The notes: generated from the sequence alone by a model not told the origin. Shown: positions 36,204-45,237, counted from the first letter of the stretch. The stretch is DNA of 64,000 bases from an uncultured Saprospiraceae bacterium (GCA_937981555.1 CALJOK010000013.1:62001-126000), one strand, 5' to 3'. A program made the numbers and translations.

Positions 36204-36234
36204 TGTGCAGAGCTTTTTAGCTCTGCACATTTTT
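36204..36234 (+). terminator. Orphan hairpin terminator, first of a hairpin series
   Basis: TGTGCAGAGCT pairs perfectly with AGCTCTGCACA over TTTT, followed by TTTTT. No gene lies between it and the previous terminator. The stem is close to the hairpins in the following tandem repeats. Confidence 0.8.
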
Positions 36235-36241
36235 AGAAAAG

Positions 36242-36624
36242 AATAACGAAGTGCTAAAAAGGTACGATAGCACCTTCGTGAGGAAGATAACCAAGATTTT
36301 ATTAAGGCGTGCGTTAGTTATTAAATTGTGTGGAGCTAAAAGAAGCTCTGCACAATATTTAAAAAAAAATAACAATGGACTACTCAAAAAATACAATAGC
36401 ATTTTAGCTAGAGAGAATAATCAAGATTATTATTAAGGCGTGTGTTAGTTATTAAATTGTGCGGAGCTAAAAGAAGCTCTGCGCAATATTTTTAAAACTA
36501 ATGAATGGCCATCCCAAAGATCAATAGCAAATTAGCTATAGAGAAACTCAAGGTATTATTAAGGCGTGTTTTAGTTATTAAATTGTGTGGAGCTAAAAGA
36601 AGCTCTGCACAATATTTTTAAAAC
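36242..36624 (+). repeat. Three tandem ~128-bp repeats, each ending in a conserved hairpin
   Basis: The anchor ATTAAGGCGTG recurs at 36301, 36432 and 36558 (periods 131 and 126). Each copy runs through TTAGTTATTAAATTGTG into a 12-bp hairpin: 36326-36355, 36457-36486 and 36583-36612. The stems vary as U-G, C-G and U-A while keeping pairing, and each is followed by ATATTT. A shorter diverged 5' part has ATAGCA with a nearby complement. No protein-coding frame is conserved between the copies. They could be tandem small RNAs, a palindromic element that duplicated, or nested terminators. Confidence 0.85.
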
Positions 36625-36865
36625 AATGAATTTGATTAAGGAGTAAAAATTTAATTATTTAGAAACGAGGTTTTCCTAAAACTGAATTTTGCTCATTGCC
36701 TTTTTTGTAATTAAATGCCTAGTGCAAAAAATGTATCAGATGATGATATGTGAATTAGACTAAAATATATTTAATCGAGCTATTATTTATTAGCCAGACA
36801 ACCCATCATTTTCCCATAATTAACTATTCAAAAACCGATTTAATTTCATTTATCTCAGAACTGTT

Positions 36866-36913
36866 AAGGAAGTCCATTAGTGGTAAGATTACCACAATGG
36901 CTTCCTTTTTTTT
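36866..36913 (+). terminator. Orphan intrinsic terminator in the non-coding region
   Basis: AAGGAAGtCCATTaGTGGTAA pairs with TTACCACaATGGcTTCCTT with three mismatches, followed by eight T. The nearest gene upstream ends almost 1 kb away beyond another terminator, so it probably closes an unannotated non-coding transcript in about 36630-36913. Confidence 0.85.
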
Positions 36914-37075
36914 ATGTTTTTCTTTTCCTTTTTTTTTATTACCTTATTTTTTCAATTTTGAACACTCTATAAATTGAGATATCAGATATATAGTTTTAAA
37001 TTTACATATTATTTCATGTGGATTTAGATACCTAATTCTTAGGAGGTATAAAATTTTTTCAAATATATTATCATT

Positions 37076-37621
37076 ATGAAAGGAATTGTTTTTACTGAGT
37101 TTTTGGAAATGGTAGAACAAAAGTTTGGTTATGAATTAGTGGACAAGATGCTAACAGAGAATGATTTAGAATCAAAAGGAGCTTACACTTCAATTGGAAC
37201 TTATAATTATTCTGAGATGGTACAACTCCTAGTAGATTTGAGTGCTCGAACAGAAATTGACATTCCTACTTTGTTAAAAGAATATGGAAAATATTTTTTT
37301 GATATATTATATAATTCCTATCCTCAATTTTTTAACACAGTTCCTAACTCGTTTGTTTTTTTGGAATCCATTGAAAATCATATTCATATAGAGGTGAAAA
37401 AAATATATCCAAAGGCTGAGTTACCAACTTTCGAAACGAAAATGATTGATCAAGATACTTTAGAAATGATTTATCATTCCGAACGAAAAATGGCAGATTT
37501 TGCAGAAGGTTTAATTTTAAGAACATTAAACCATTTCCAAGATCCTTGCACGATTAATAGAGAAAATATTAAAGAAGATGGCTCCATTGTGAAATTTTTA
37601 TTAGTCAGAAATAAAAAATAA
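37076..37621 (+). CDS. H-NOX (heme NO/O2-binding) sensor protein
   Basis: 181 residues, the standard length for a stand-alone H-NOX. Key residues are in place: the proximal heme ligand in the IEN-HIHIEVKKIYPKAELP segment (H104, or H102), and the heme-propionate-binding YxSxR motif as YHSER (Y133, S135, R137). N-terminal FTEFLEMVEQKFG is typical. The family binds nitric oxide through heme in the cytoplasm. ATG 37076 is 29 bases after an AGGAGGT, too far for a ribosome binding site. The next gene, a hybrid kinase, starts one base after the stop, so the two form an NO-signalling operon. Confidence 0.93.
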   Translation: MKGIVFTEFLEMVEQKFGYELVDKMLTENDLESKGAYTSIGTYNYSEMVQLLVDLSARTEIDIPTLLKEYGKYFFDILYNSYPQFFNTVPNSFVFLESIENHIHIEVKKIYPKAELPTFETKMIDQDTLEMIYHSERKMADFAEGLILRTLNHFQDPCTINRENIKEDGSIVKFLLVRNKK

Positions 37622-37622
37622 G

Positions 37623-39779
37623 ATGGAGGAATTGGAAATATTAAAGCGTAAACTGAGGAGGGAGAAGGCTGCTAGAAGAGAAGCAGAGTCTATCTTGGAA
37701 AAAAAGGCAATAGAGTTATTTAATGTTAATGAAAAATTACGTAAGATTAATAATGAGTTGCAAGAGAAATTAATTCTTGAGGCGGAAGAGTTGGTGCGAA
37801 GTGAGGAGAAGTATAGAGGAATAATCGAAGGAATGGAGTTAGGTTTGTTGGAAGTCGATTTGAACCATAATATTGTTAGAGCATATGATTGGTTTTGTGA
37901 TATGACAGGCTATCCTGCTGGAGAGTTAGAAGGGAAAAATGCGCTTGAAGTTTTTGTGGCGCAAGAGGATCTCACAATCATGGGTGAACAAGATGAAGTA
38001 AGAGAACAAGGGCAGGCAGGAGTGTATGAAATGAAAATTAAAAAGAAGAATGGCGAATATATATGGGTGTTAATTAGTGGAACTCCACTTTATAATTTTG
38101 AAGGAAAGGTAATTGGTTCGATGGGAATTCATTACGATATTTCTGATCGAAAGAAAATGGAACAAGAACTTCAACTCTCCCAAAAAGCAGCAGAGGCAGC
38201 AAGAGATGCAGAAAAACAATTTTTGGCAAGAATGAGCCATGAAATTCGAACACCGCTTAATGCCATAATCGGAATGGCTCATTTGCTGTCAGCTACTTCT
38301 TCCACTCCTGAGCAAAAGGATCACGTAAAAAGCATCAAAACATCGGGAGATTTATTACTTAAAATAGTTTCGGATATTTTAGATATATCAAAGATAGAAG
38401 CCAACGAAATTAAAATCCATAAAGAGACCTTTAACCTTCGAACATTAGTTATTTCTTTACAAAAAACTTTTCAAGTAAAAACAGATCGAGATCAGGTAAA
38501 CATTTCCTATGAGATTGATAAGGGGATTGAAAATTTATTGATTGGAGATGAATTATTATTGACTCAAATCTTGATGAACTTGATTAGTAATGCGGTTAAG
38601 TTTACAAAAGTTGGGAGCATAAAAATAGGCGTAAAATTACTGGCTGTTGAGGAGGGAAATTACTTTTTAGAATTTGAAGTTTCAGATACAGGAGTAGGTA
38701 TAAAGAAGGAAAAGTTGGATTTGATTTTTGAAAATTTCAAACAAGCCGACGAACAAGTTAGACATGAATTTGGAGGGACTGGTTTGGGGTTAGCTATTTC
38801 CAAAAAATTCGTAGACTTACAAGGTGGAGAAATTTGGGCAGAGAGTGAGTTTGGGAAAGGGACTAAATTTAAATTTAGATTGCATTATATTGATAGTGGT
38901 GAAAAAGATAAAAAGGAAGACGCGAAAGACGAAGAAGCATTACAAATAGTTTTTGAACCATCGGAATTATTCATGCTAATTGTTGAAGACAATTTTATGA
39001 ATCGGAAATATATCACCACTTTACTTCGAAAATGGGGGATTTATTTTCATGTTGCTATCAATGGGAAAGAGGCAGTTGAAATGACTAAAGAGCATCATTA
39101 TGATATGATTTTTATGGATATTTCAATGCCCATTATGGATGGATATGTGGCAACTAGATTGATTCGGAATGAGGAGAATTTAAATAATGAATCACCTATT
39201 GTCGCACTCACCGCTTCTGCTATATTATCCAAAAGAGAACAAGCAATGGGAGTCGGAATGACCGATTATATTGCAAAGCCATTTGCTCCGACTCAACTAT
39301 TGGAGGTGATTAGAAAATATACTACTCGAAAAGAAGAAAGCGTAGCATCGACTTCTGTTGTTAGAGAAGAAGAAAGTATAATTCCAATCTCTACGGATAC
39401 AGAAGAGGAAACTTCAGTTGATGATATTTTAGATGTTTCTTACTTGCAAAAATTTTACGGAGGAGATCATGAACATGCTGCAGATATGTTTGAAATATTT
39501 TTAGAACACACAGTTAAGGATGTACCACAATTACGGAGCTTTATTGAAAAAGAAGATTGGGAAGCAACGAGAAGATTGGCACATAGAATAAAACCTAATT
39601 TTTCAATGGTGGGACTGACTCAATTGGAAAAGAAAATACTGGCCATTGAGAAGATGGCTGATAAGCAAGAAGATGCTAATACTTTGATTAATTTTATGAA
39701 TGAGGTAGAAAGTAAATTAGCAGAAGCAAAACCATTTTTAAATGCCCAATTGGAGAAATATAGATCTCTAAAAAAATAA
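37623..39779 (+). CDS. Hybrid sensor histidine kinase (PAS-HisKA-HATPase-REC-Hpt)
   Basis: 718 residues and no membrane segment. Order: coiled coil 1-60, PAS 61-177 (WFCDMTGYPAGEL, MGIHYDISDRK), HisKA with phospho-acceptor H206 (MSHEIRTPLN), HATPase with N323 and DTGVGI at 355-360 and GGTGLGL, receiver 449-555 with VEDN and phospho-acceptor D499 (MDISMPIMDG) and K542, then Hpt with H644 (AHRIKP). It is cytoplasmic and adjacent to an H-NOX protein, the classic partner that inhibits autophosphorylation when NO-bound. The internal phosphorelay should feed the LytTR regulator 7 bases downstream. Its PAS may sense an extra signal. Confidence 0.93.
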   Translation: MEELEILKRKLRREKAARREAESILEKKAIELFNVNEKLRKINNELQEKLILEAEELVRSEEKYRGIIEGMELGLLEVDLNHNIVRAYDWFCDMTGYPAGELEGKNALEVFVAQEDLTIMGEQDEVREQGQAGVYEMKIKKKNGEYIWVLISGTPLYNFEGKVIGSMGIHYDISDRKKMEQELQLSQKAAEAARDAEKQFLARMSHEIRTPLNAIIGMAHLLSATSSTPEQKDHVKSIKTSGDLLLKIVSDILDISKIEANEIKIHKETFNLRTLVISLQKTFQVKTDRDQVNISYEIDKGIENLLIGDELLLTQILMNLISNAVKFTKVGSIKIGVKLLAVEEGNYFLEFEVSDTGVGIKKEKLDLIFENFKQADEQVRHEFGGTGLGLAISKKFVDLQGGEIWAESEFGKGTKFKFRLHYIDSGEKDKKEDAKDEEALQIVFEPSELFMLIVEDNFMNRKYITTLLRKWGIYFHVAINGKEAVEMTKEHHYDMIFMDISMPIMDGYVATRLIRNEENLNNESPIVALTASAILSKREQAMGVGMTDYIAKPFAPTQLLEVIRKYTTRKEESVASTSVVREEESIIPISTDTEEETSVDDILDVSYLQKFYGGDHEHAADMFEIFLEHTVKDVPQLRSFIEKEDWEATRRLAHRIKPNFSMVGLTQLEKKILAIEKMADKQEDANTLINFMNEVESKLAEAKPFLNAQLEKYRSLKK

Positions 39780-39786
39780 AAATATC

Positions 39787-40479
39787 ATGATTTTAGATTG
39801 TATGATTGTTGATGATGAAATAATGGCGAGAAAATCTCTTGGGCGATTTTGTGAAAAACATGACAACTTAAATGTGGTGCAAATCTGCGAAAACGCCAAT
39901 GATGCACTTTCCTATTTAATTGAGCACTCCGTAGATTTAATTTTTTTAGATATTGAAATGCCCGAACTTTCTGGCCTTGAATTTTTAGAGCAAGTGGTTA
40001 CGTTACCTCAAATTATCTTTACTACTTCAAAGACTGAATATGCTTATGAAGCTTTTGAATATTCGATAACTGATTATTTAAAAAAACCAATTAACATTTC
40101 TCGTTTCCAGCAGGCGGTGGAAAAGGCGCTCGAGGAGCAACAAAAAAATAATGCTTATCGAGCTAATGCAAAAGAAGTTTATTTGAAGGTAGAGGGGAAA
40201 TATGTTAGAGTGGCTTATGATGAGATTCTTTATTTTGAAAATGCAGGAGATTATGTAAAAGTGAAAACTACAGAGAGCAGTTATATTATCTACAGCACAC
40301 TTAAAAATATAGATGCTAAATTAGATAACCCACAGTTTCTAAAAGTCCACCGTAGTTTTATTGTTAACCTTAATAAGATCAAGGATATAGAAGAGGGAAC
40401 GCTAGTTATTGAGAAAAAAGTAATTCCAATTAGTAGAGCAAATAAATCAATCTTAATGAACAAATTAAATATCCTTTGA
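39787..40479 (+). CDS. LytTR-family response regulator
   Basis: 230 residues. The N-terminal receiver has DCMIVDDE (acidic pair D9/D10), phospho-acceptor D55 in IFLDIEMPELSG, and the Thr/Lys pair TTSK and LKKPI. The C-terminal LytTR DNA-binding domain (about 130-230) has YLKVEGKYVRV, ILYFENAGDYVKV and FLKVHRSFIVNL. It is the likely output of the preceding hybrid kinase (7-base gap). Regulon not identifiable, but LytTR regulators in this phylum commonly control surface or gliding functions; no LytTR sites were mapped. It converges with the HTTM gene across a 5-base gap. Confidence 0.93.
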   Translation: MILDCMIVDDEIMARKSLGRFCEKHDNLNVVQICENANDALSYLIEHSVDLIFLDIEMPELSGLEFLEQVVTLPQIIFTTSKTEYAYEAFEYSITDYLKKPINISRFQQAVEKALEEQQKNNAYRANAKEVYLKVEGKYVRVAYDEILYFENAGDYVKVKTTESSYIIYSTLKNIDAKLDNPQFLKVHRSFIVNLNKIKDIEEGTLVIEKKVIPISRANKSILMNKLNIL

Positions 40480-40484
40480 AAGAA

Positions 40485-41810
40485 TTAATCTAAAACCCAC
40501 TCATTTCTTCCAAAATAATTCCATTCAATTTTCGCTAAGTCGACATCAAATTTAAATAAAGGTTTTGCCTTGTTTCCATTTAATTTCACGCGACTCGTTT
40601 TACAATATATTTCAATATCGGTCATTCCTTTTTTAGCATATTCTTTCTTTAATCGTTGAACAAATTGATAAAGGAAATCAGGTTTTGTCGCTAACTCTTT
40701 GATTTGATCTTTAGTCAAATATTCTTCTTTTTTGATGAATATCTTTTCTTGAGTTTTTGGATTAACTACCTCTAAATTAATAGCACCTTGCTTCGTTCGC
40801 AACATCATTCTCCAACTCATTCTATGACCTTCTTCTCGCCAATTTACATCTCCTGGGATGAAGTGATGGCGCAAGGGCAAAGTAAATTGGATAGCGAAAA
40901 AAACCATCAAAATAGAAAATGTAAAAGTATTGTTATTTTGTTTTTGGAAATCTAAATCTGAAACGTGTGTATATTGTTTTTTTGGAAAAAATAATTTCCT
41001 AATTGTTTCAGCTTCAAAAAAGAAAACGGTCAAAGCAATTACGGTGTAAGGGAAAATTCCAATTTGAAAAACGGCAGAATTGAAAATATTAAACATAATC
41101 AAACCGATAAAAGCAAAGAATCTAGTTCTTTTCCAAATCAATAAAGGAATAATAATCGCATCAAAAATCACCCCCGAAAAAGTAATAAATTGTTGAAACC
41201 ATTCCTTGCCAAGAAGTGGACCAATCAACCAATAATTTGTCTTGTGAGAAAACGAATTTTTGATAAAGTCACCACTCCACCAACCGGGGTAAAACTTTGC
41301 AACTGCTCCATAAGTGAAAACTAATAACAATAGAATTATAAAAAATAATCGATTCCAGTTTGGGCAAATATGATCTTCGGTTTTTGTTCTTTTTGCATCC
41401 AATGAAGCGTAATGATGTGGATTCATAAACACCATTCCCCAAGTCAATAACATCACTAAATAATAGTGATTGTTGTACGAAGTTTTTTGCATGAAATAAG
41501 CTCCAGACCAGAGCACGGCTAAAGCCAAAATATTTAATTTATATCGATAGCCAAGCATCACCATCAAACTCACTATTCCCATCAAAATAAAGTAGAAATA
41601 CATACCATTGCCAGGCAAAGGTTGCAGCCATTCAAAACCGAAAAAACTAAAGGTAAATTGAGGATCAATCAAAGTCTTTTTTACCCAACCAGTTGCAATC
41701 GCACCAAAGGATTCCAGCACCATTAAAAAGCCAAAAAGCATTCTGAAAAGAACAACCTGACTATTGTCAATTGGCTTAAAAAAATATTGTTGAACTTTTG
41801 AGAAAATCAA
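40485..41810 (-). CDS. HTTM (vitamin K-dependent gamma-carboxylase-like) membrane protein
   Basis: 441 residues with about eight hydrophobic helices in residues 20-280 and a periplasmic-looking C-terminal third. The N-terminus SQVVLFRMLFGFLMVLES and the AKFYPGWW segment around residue 185 match the HTTM domain of the gamma-glutamyl carboxylase superfamily, found widely in Bacteroidota. Prokaryotic HTTM proteins have no established substrate. A soluble beta-rich tail (WREEGHRMSWRMML) resembles the carboxylase C-terminal region. It is transcribed alone and convergently with the LytTR gene. Confidence 0.85.
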   Translation of the reverse strand: MIFSKVQQYFFKPIDNSQVVLFRMLFGFLMVLESFGAIATGWVKKTLIDPQFTFSFFGFEWLQPLPGNGMYFYFILMGIVSLMVMLGYRYKLNILALAVLWSGAYFMQKTSYNNHYYLVMLLTWGMVFMNPHHYASLDAKRTKTEDHICPNWNRLFFIILLLLVFTYGAVAKFYPGWWSGDFIKNSFSHKTNYWLIGPLLGKEWFQQFITFSGVIFDAIIIPLLIWKRTRFFAFIGLIMFNIFNSAVFQIGIFPYTVIALTVFFFEAETIRKLFFPKKQYTHVSDLDFQKQNNNTFTFSILMVFFAIQFTLPLRHHFIPGDVNWREEGHRMSWRMMLRTKQGAINLEVVNPKTQEKIFIKKEEYLTKDQIKELATKPDFLYQFVQRLKKEYAKKGMTDIEIYCKTSRVKLNGNKAKPLFKFDVDLAKIEWNYFGRNEWVLD

Positions 41811-41871
41811 ATTTGTAAGAATTTTTAATTTTTAATAAAACAAACTTACGTTGATTTTTTCCCAAAAAAAA

Positions 41872-41914
41872 ATCCCACATTTCTCATTAAGTAGAAATGT
41901 GGAATAATTTTTTT
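41872..41914 (-). terminator. Hairpin terminator of the large lipoprotein gene
   Basis: CCACATTTCT (41875-41884) pairs with AGAAATGTGG (41893-41902), with a T-tract on the minus strand and a T-rich plus-strand flank as well. It lies just 3' of the stop at 41934. Confidence 0.85.
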
Positions 41915-41933
41915 TCAAAAAAAATATTGAATT

Positions 41934-44372
41934 TTAGTTAAATATTTGAACCTCTGTTAAGTGGAGAAAATTCTTTCCTGATAATTGAACTCTAACATAT
42001 CGTCCTTGTCGATTGAGGCTAATCTCTGTGAGATCTTGAGCGGAACCGGTGAAATGAAAATCACTAACTCCAGATTGATTTATAGTCTCGTTTATATCTG
42101 TACTATTGAAAGGTACATCTGAAACGAATACATGGAAATCATTCAATCGACTTTGACAGCAATTTGCCCTATTAAAAACATTTATAGCTGAAAGATTATA
42201 GATTTGTTCTAAATCAACTTCCCACCATGCATTTTGATTTTTCTTAGTATGATTGAAATTCTGTCCGCCAATAATTCCGTCTATTGCTTCTGAAGCAAAA
42301 AACTGTGAATTACTATATGAGGATGATTGTGTAGCGGTTTTCCCTTGAGCAATATTTTGAGTATTTGGAGGTGGAGATGATGCATTTACAATCGGATAAG
42401 CTGTAACATTAATTGCAGAAGCAGGATGTACATTTATTTGAAAGATTGCGTCATTGAAATCATTGTCACCTGTTCCTACTACTTGATCATCAAAACAAAC
42501 TACTAATTCTTCACATTCAGGTTCGTACAAGATCACACTTTGTCTTCCATTTGCATTGAATGCTGGGTCAGAATAATGAGCAGCTATGCCTTCTGAAATT
42601 GTCCCACTTCCTTCATTCCATCCATCTGAATTTAAGAAAAATCCAATTACGGTATTGGCTTTGAAATTACCATAAAGTGAGACTGTACTTCCTTCGAATA
42701 ATCCGCCACCTGAGCCTTGTGCTGAAGCATTAGGGAACGCAATTAATTTGATAATATCATCAACACTAGTTGGTGGATTATCTGCATTATAATAATAGTA
42801 TCCTAAAACATTTTTATAACCTGCTCCTTCATCAACAAAACTGATAGAGACCTCTGCATCTTCTTCGATTAAGATATTATAAGGGACAGAATTATCAAAA
42901 TATTCAGGATGAGCAGTCATTGCATTTTGCCCATCAGGAAGAGATAGAGAAAGGATGTTAGAAAGTAAAGCATCACATATTTCTATTTGCTCTACATTAT
43001 CTGGGACACCTTGATTATTGAAACTACTGATTGGTAAATAATCACCTGGTTGCGGTCGTCTTAATATTTTAGTACCTCCTAATCCTTTGGCGATTAGAAT
43101 CCATTCTGTAGATCCATCTACTTCAATAAAGTTGGCTGACGCTGCATCTGGTTCATTCATATCCCAAGTGAAAACTAACTCCGGATCAATTCCTGGAATT
43201 TCTGGTTTGGTAAAAACTGCTAATCCATCAGCACCGTTGGCAGCATAAATGAATTGATCATCAGAAGTAACACCATTAGTATTTCCAGTAGTTAACATGT
43301 TATTATTTGATGTCCAAGTTTCAGCACCTGTATGAATATTGTACGAAGCTAAACCATGTTTTCCTTTAGTGATGTAAACATTGTCAGGATCATTATTGAC
43401 GAAGTGAATAGTACTTTTTCCTCTACTATCAGTATCTACATTTTGATGTAAAATTTCTCCAACATTATATTCATTTGAAAAGTGAAAACTTCCAATATCT
43501 TCTACTCGAAGTGAACTTGATTCTCCAGTTTGCAAACTGACTACTTTGGTTGCATTGTCAGGTGTTCCATTGACATCGATGTATTTTCCATTTTCAAATT
43601 CTACACTTCCAAGCACCTCTAAAGTTTCAGCATTTATACAGAAAGCACCTCCATGTGTTTTTCCACTTGAAACATATAAATAGTCACCTGAATAAGTAAC
43701 TGAATTAGCGGAAGAAGATATTCCTCCATCAATGAAATTAGAAAGATTTACGATTTGGAATCCAGAGTAAGTTGTTCCTCCTGCCATAGTTACTTCGCCG
43801 AGTACCGCACCTTTTTTACTATCAGAAAGACTTAACCAAATTTTTACATCATTTGAACCAGGTAATTTTCCAACTTCAATTGCATTAATATCGGCGCTAC
43901 TTAAATAACCTCTAAAAGTAACAATTGGATTATTTGGATCAGATAAGTCTACTACCTCAAGCGCTCCTAAATGATCGACACCTCGTTTATGATAACTGAT
44001 ATATGCTTTGTCATCTAAAAAAGCTATATGAGTTGCACTCAATGTTACTCCATCCAAAACATAAGGCTCTATTTCACCTACATGCAACCAGTAATAATCG
44101 GAATTAACTATACCATCTCTAGTATCCACTTGACCAGAAGTAAGGCTATCACTATCCGTATTATTTTTAATAATGATGGTCTCGTTTACTATTGTAATTC
44201 GATCGCTAAAATTAGAGTTAGAACTTAAAGATTGGAAATAATTTTCAGGAACAGGACTCGTGGAGCTAGAAGTATTTTCTGAGTCTAGGGGAGTAAGGTT
44301 ATCTTTTTTACAGCTTTGTGTGAGAGCCAAAGCTAAAGCAAAGGCGAAGTAAATCACTACTCGATTTTTCAT
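41934..44372 (-). CDS. Large lipoprotein: beta-propeller-like, DUF4114-like and discoidin-like domains
   Basis: 812 residues with a signal peptide and lipobox TQSC (Cys at 21). Residues about 90-430 contain repeated blades such as HIAFLDDKAYISYHKRG and GALEVVDLSDPNNP, matching LVIVD-type propeller repeats. Residues about 500-660 have DEGAGYKNVLGYYYYN and the acidic GTGDNDFNDAIF motif, a DUF4114-like calcium-type signature. The last about 150 residues start IAQGKTATQSSSYSNS with WWEVDL, RLNDFHVF and RYVRVQL, which is an F5/8 type C (discoidin/fucolectin) carbohydrate-binding domain. It is likely a surface lectin-like adhesin. No sorting signal of type IX secretion is evident. It has its own terminator. 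Confidence 0.75.
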   Translation of the reverse strand: MKNRVVIYFAFALALALTQSCKKDNLTPLDSENTSSSTSPVPENYFQSLSSNSNFSDRITIVNETIIIKNNTDSDSLTSGQVDTRDGIVNSDYYWLHVGEIEPYVLDGVTLSATHIAFLDDKAYISYHKRGVDHLGALEVVDLSDPNNPIVTFRGYLSSADINAIEVGKLPGSNDVKIWLSLSDSKKGAVLGEVTMAGGTTYSGFQIVNLSNFIDGGISSSANSVTYSGDYLYVSSGKTHGGAFCINAETLEVLGSVEFENGKYIDVNGTPDNATKVVSLQTGESSSLRVEDIGSFHFSNEYNVGEILHQNVDTDSRGKSTIHFVNNDPDNVYITKGKHGLASYNIHTGAETWTSNNNMLTTGNTNGVTSDDQFIYAANGADGLAVFTKPEIPGIDPELVFTWDMNEPDAASANFIEVDGSTEWILIAKGLGGTKILRRPQPGDYLPISSFNNQGVPDNVEQIEICDALLSNILSLSLPDGQNAMTAHPEYFDNSVPYNILIEEDAEVSISFVDEGAGYKNVLGYYYYNADNPPTSVDDIIKLIAFPNASAQGSGGGLFEGSTVSLYGNFKANTVIGFFLNSDGWNEGSGTISEGIAAHYSDPAFNANGRQSVILYEPECEELVVCFDDQVVGTGDNDFNDAIFQINVHPASAINVTAYPIVNASSPPPNTQNIAQGKTATQSSSYSNSQFFASEAIDGIIGGQNFNHTKKNQNAWWEVDLEQIYNLSAINVFNRANCCQSRLNDFHVFVSDVPFNSTDINETINQSGVSDFHFTGSAQDLTEISLNRQGRYVRVQLSGKNFLHLTEVQIFN

Positions 44373-44545
44373 GTATTAGTTATTTTAAAAATTGACGTAT
44401 TGTTTTTATAGGCATTTTAACCTATTTCAAATACCAAACCGAGGTAAGTCAAAACTTCCGTGATAATTTAAAAAATGTGACACTAATTATTTTTTTATAC
44501 AAAAAAAACGTGATATGAAAAATGAATAAAAATCATCTTATTTTG

Positions 44546-45184
44546 CTATTTTCGACCAAAGTCAGCAGGTATTTCACCCCATTCCTTAGTTTCCCACTTC
44601 AAAATAGGATTTGTAATTGGGTTGTTTTTTAACCAAGTTTCGGCTCGATTCATTAGCTGAAAAAGAATAGCATTATCTGCTCTTTTTTCCAATTTGGTAT
44701 TGGCTCTCTTCTTTTTTACCCAACCGATAGCGATTCGAGAATCTGAATAAATGGGCAAATTAGGACGATTTTCTTTTTGTAATAAAGCTAATGCGTGAAC
44801 AAGCGCGAGAAATTCCCCAACATTATTAGTCCCTCTTTTGAATGGGCCTTGATGAAAAAGTTGCATTCCTGTTTTCGTATCCACACCTCGATATTCCATC
44901 GCACCAGGATTACCGCTGCACGCTGCATCGACCGCAATGCTTTCCCAAACGATTTTTTCACGAGCTTCAGCACTAATCTTTTTAGTTGTAGGTTTTTTAT
45001 TTTTCCCAATAAAATCTGCAGCACTTCCTCCACGGTAAGCTTGTTCGGCTTCTTCTTCAGAGGGAAATGATTTATACTTTGCATTTGGATAACCTTTGAT
45101 GTGAACTTGACATTCTTTCCAAGAATCGAAAACTCCTGTTTCGTTGCCTTCCCAAATGACGTAATATTTTTTCTTTTTTGCCAT
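44546..45184 (-). CDS. Viroplasmin-domain ribonuclease H
   Basis: 212 residues. The N-terminal 50 residues (KKKYYVIWEGNETGVFDSW, KSFPSEEEAEQAY) are the caulimovirus-viroplasmin-like domain known from eukaryotic and some bacterial RNase HI, thought to bind RNA/DNA hybrids. The catalytic domain has D86 (AVDAACSGNPG), E124 (NNVGEFLAL), D148 (IYSDSR) and a terminal D208, the D-E-D-D metal set. It degrades RNA in RNA-DNA hybrids. It precedes a CDF transporter on the same strand with a 53-base gap, likely a coincidental neighbour. Confidence 0.9.
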   Translation of the reverse strand: MAKKKKYYVIWEGNETGVFDSWKECQVHIKGYPNAKYKSFPSEEEAEQAYRGGSAADFIGKNKKPTTKKISAEAREKIVWESIAVDAACSGNPGAMEYRGVDTKTGMQLFHQGPFKRGTNNVGEFLALVHALALLQKENRPNLPIYSDSRIAIGWVKKKRANTKLEKRADNAILFQLMNRAETWLKNNPITNPILKWETKEWGEIPADFGRK

Positions 45185-45237
45185 ACGTAAAACGACTTTC
45201 CAAGTCGTAATTTTTTAATATAAAATTCACCAAATAA

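Noticed and set aside
36217-36436. About 60-codon frames on both strands across the tandem repeats
   Set aside because: They follow the hairpin repeat, lack ribosome-site or composition support, and the reading frames are not preserved between the three copies.
37040-37047. AGGAGGT as a ribosome-binding site of the H-NOX gene
   Set aside because: It lies about 29 bases upstream of the ATG, too far for Shine-Dalgarno pairing, and Bacteroidota rarely use such sites.
35888-37075. CRISPR array in the repeat region
   Set aside because: Only three units of about 128 bp, with hairpins and no short direct-repeat/spacer periodicity; no cas genes.
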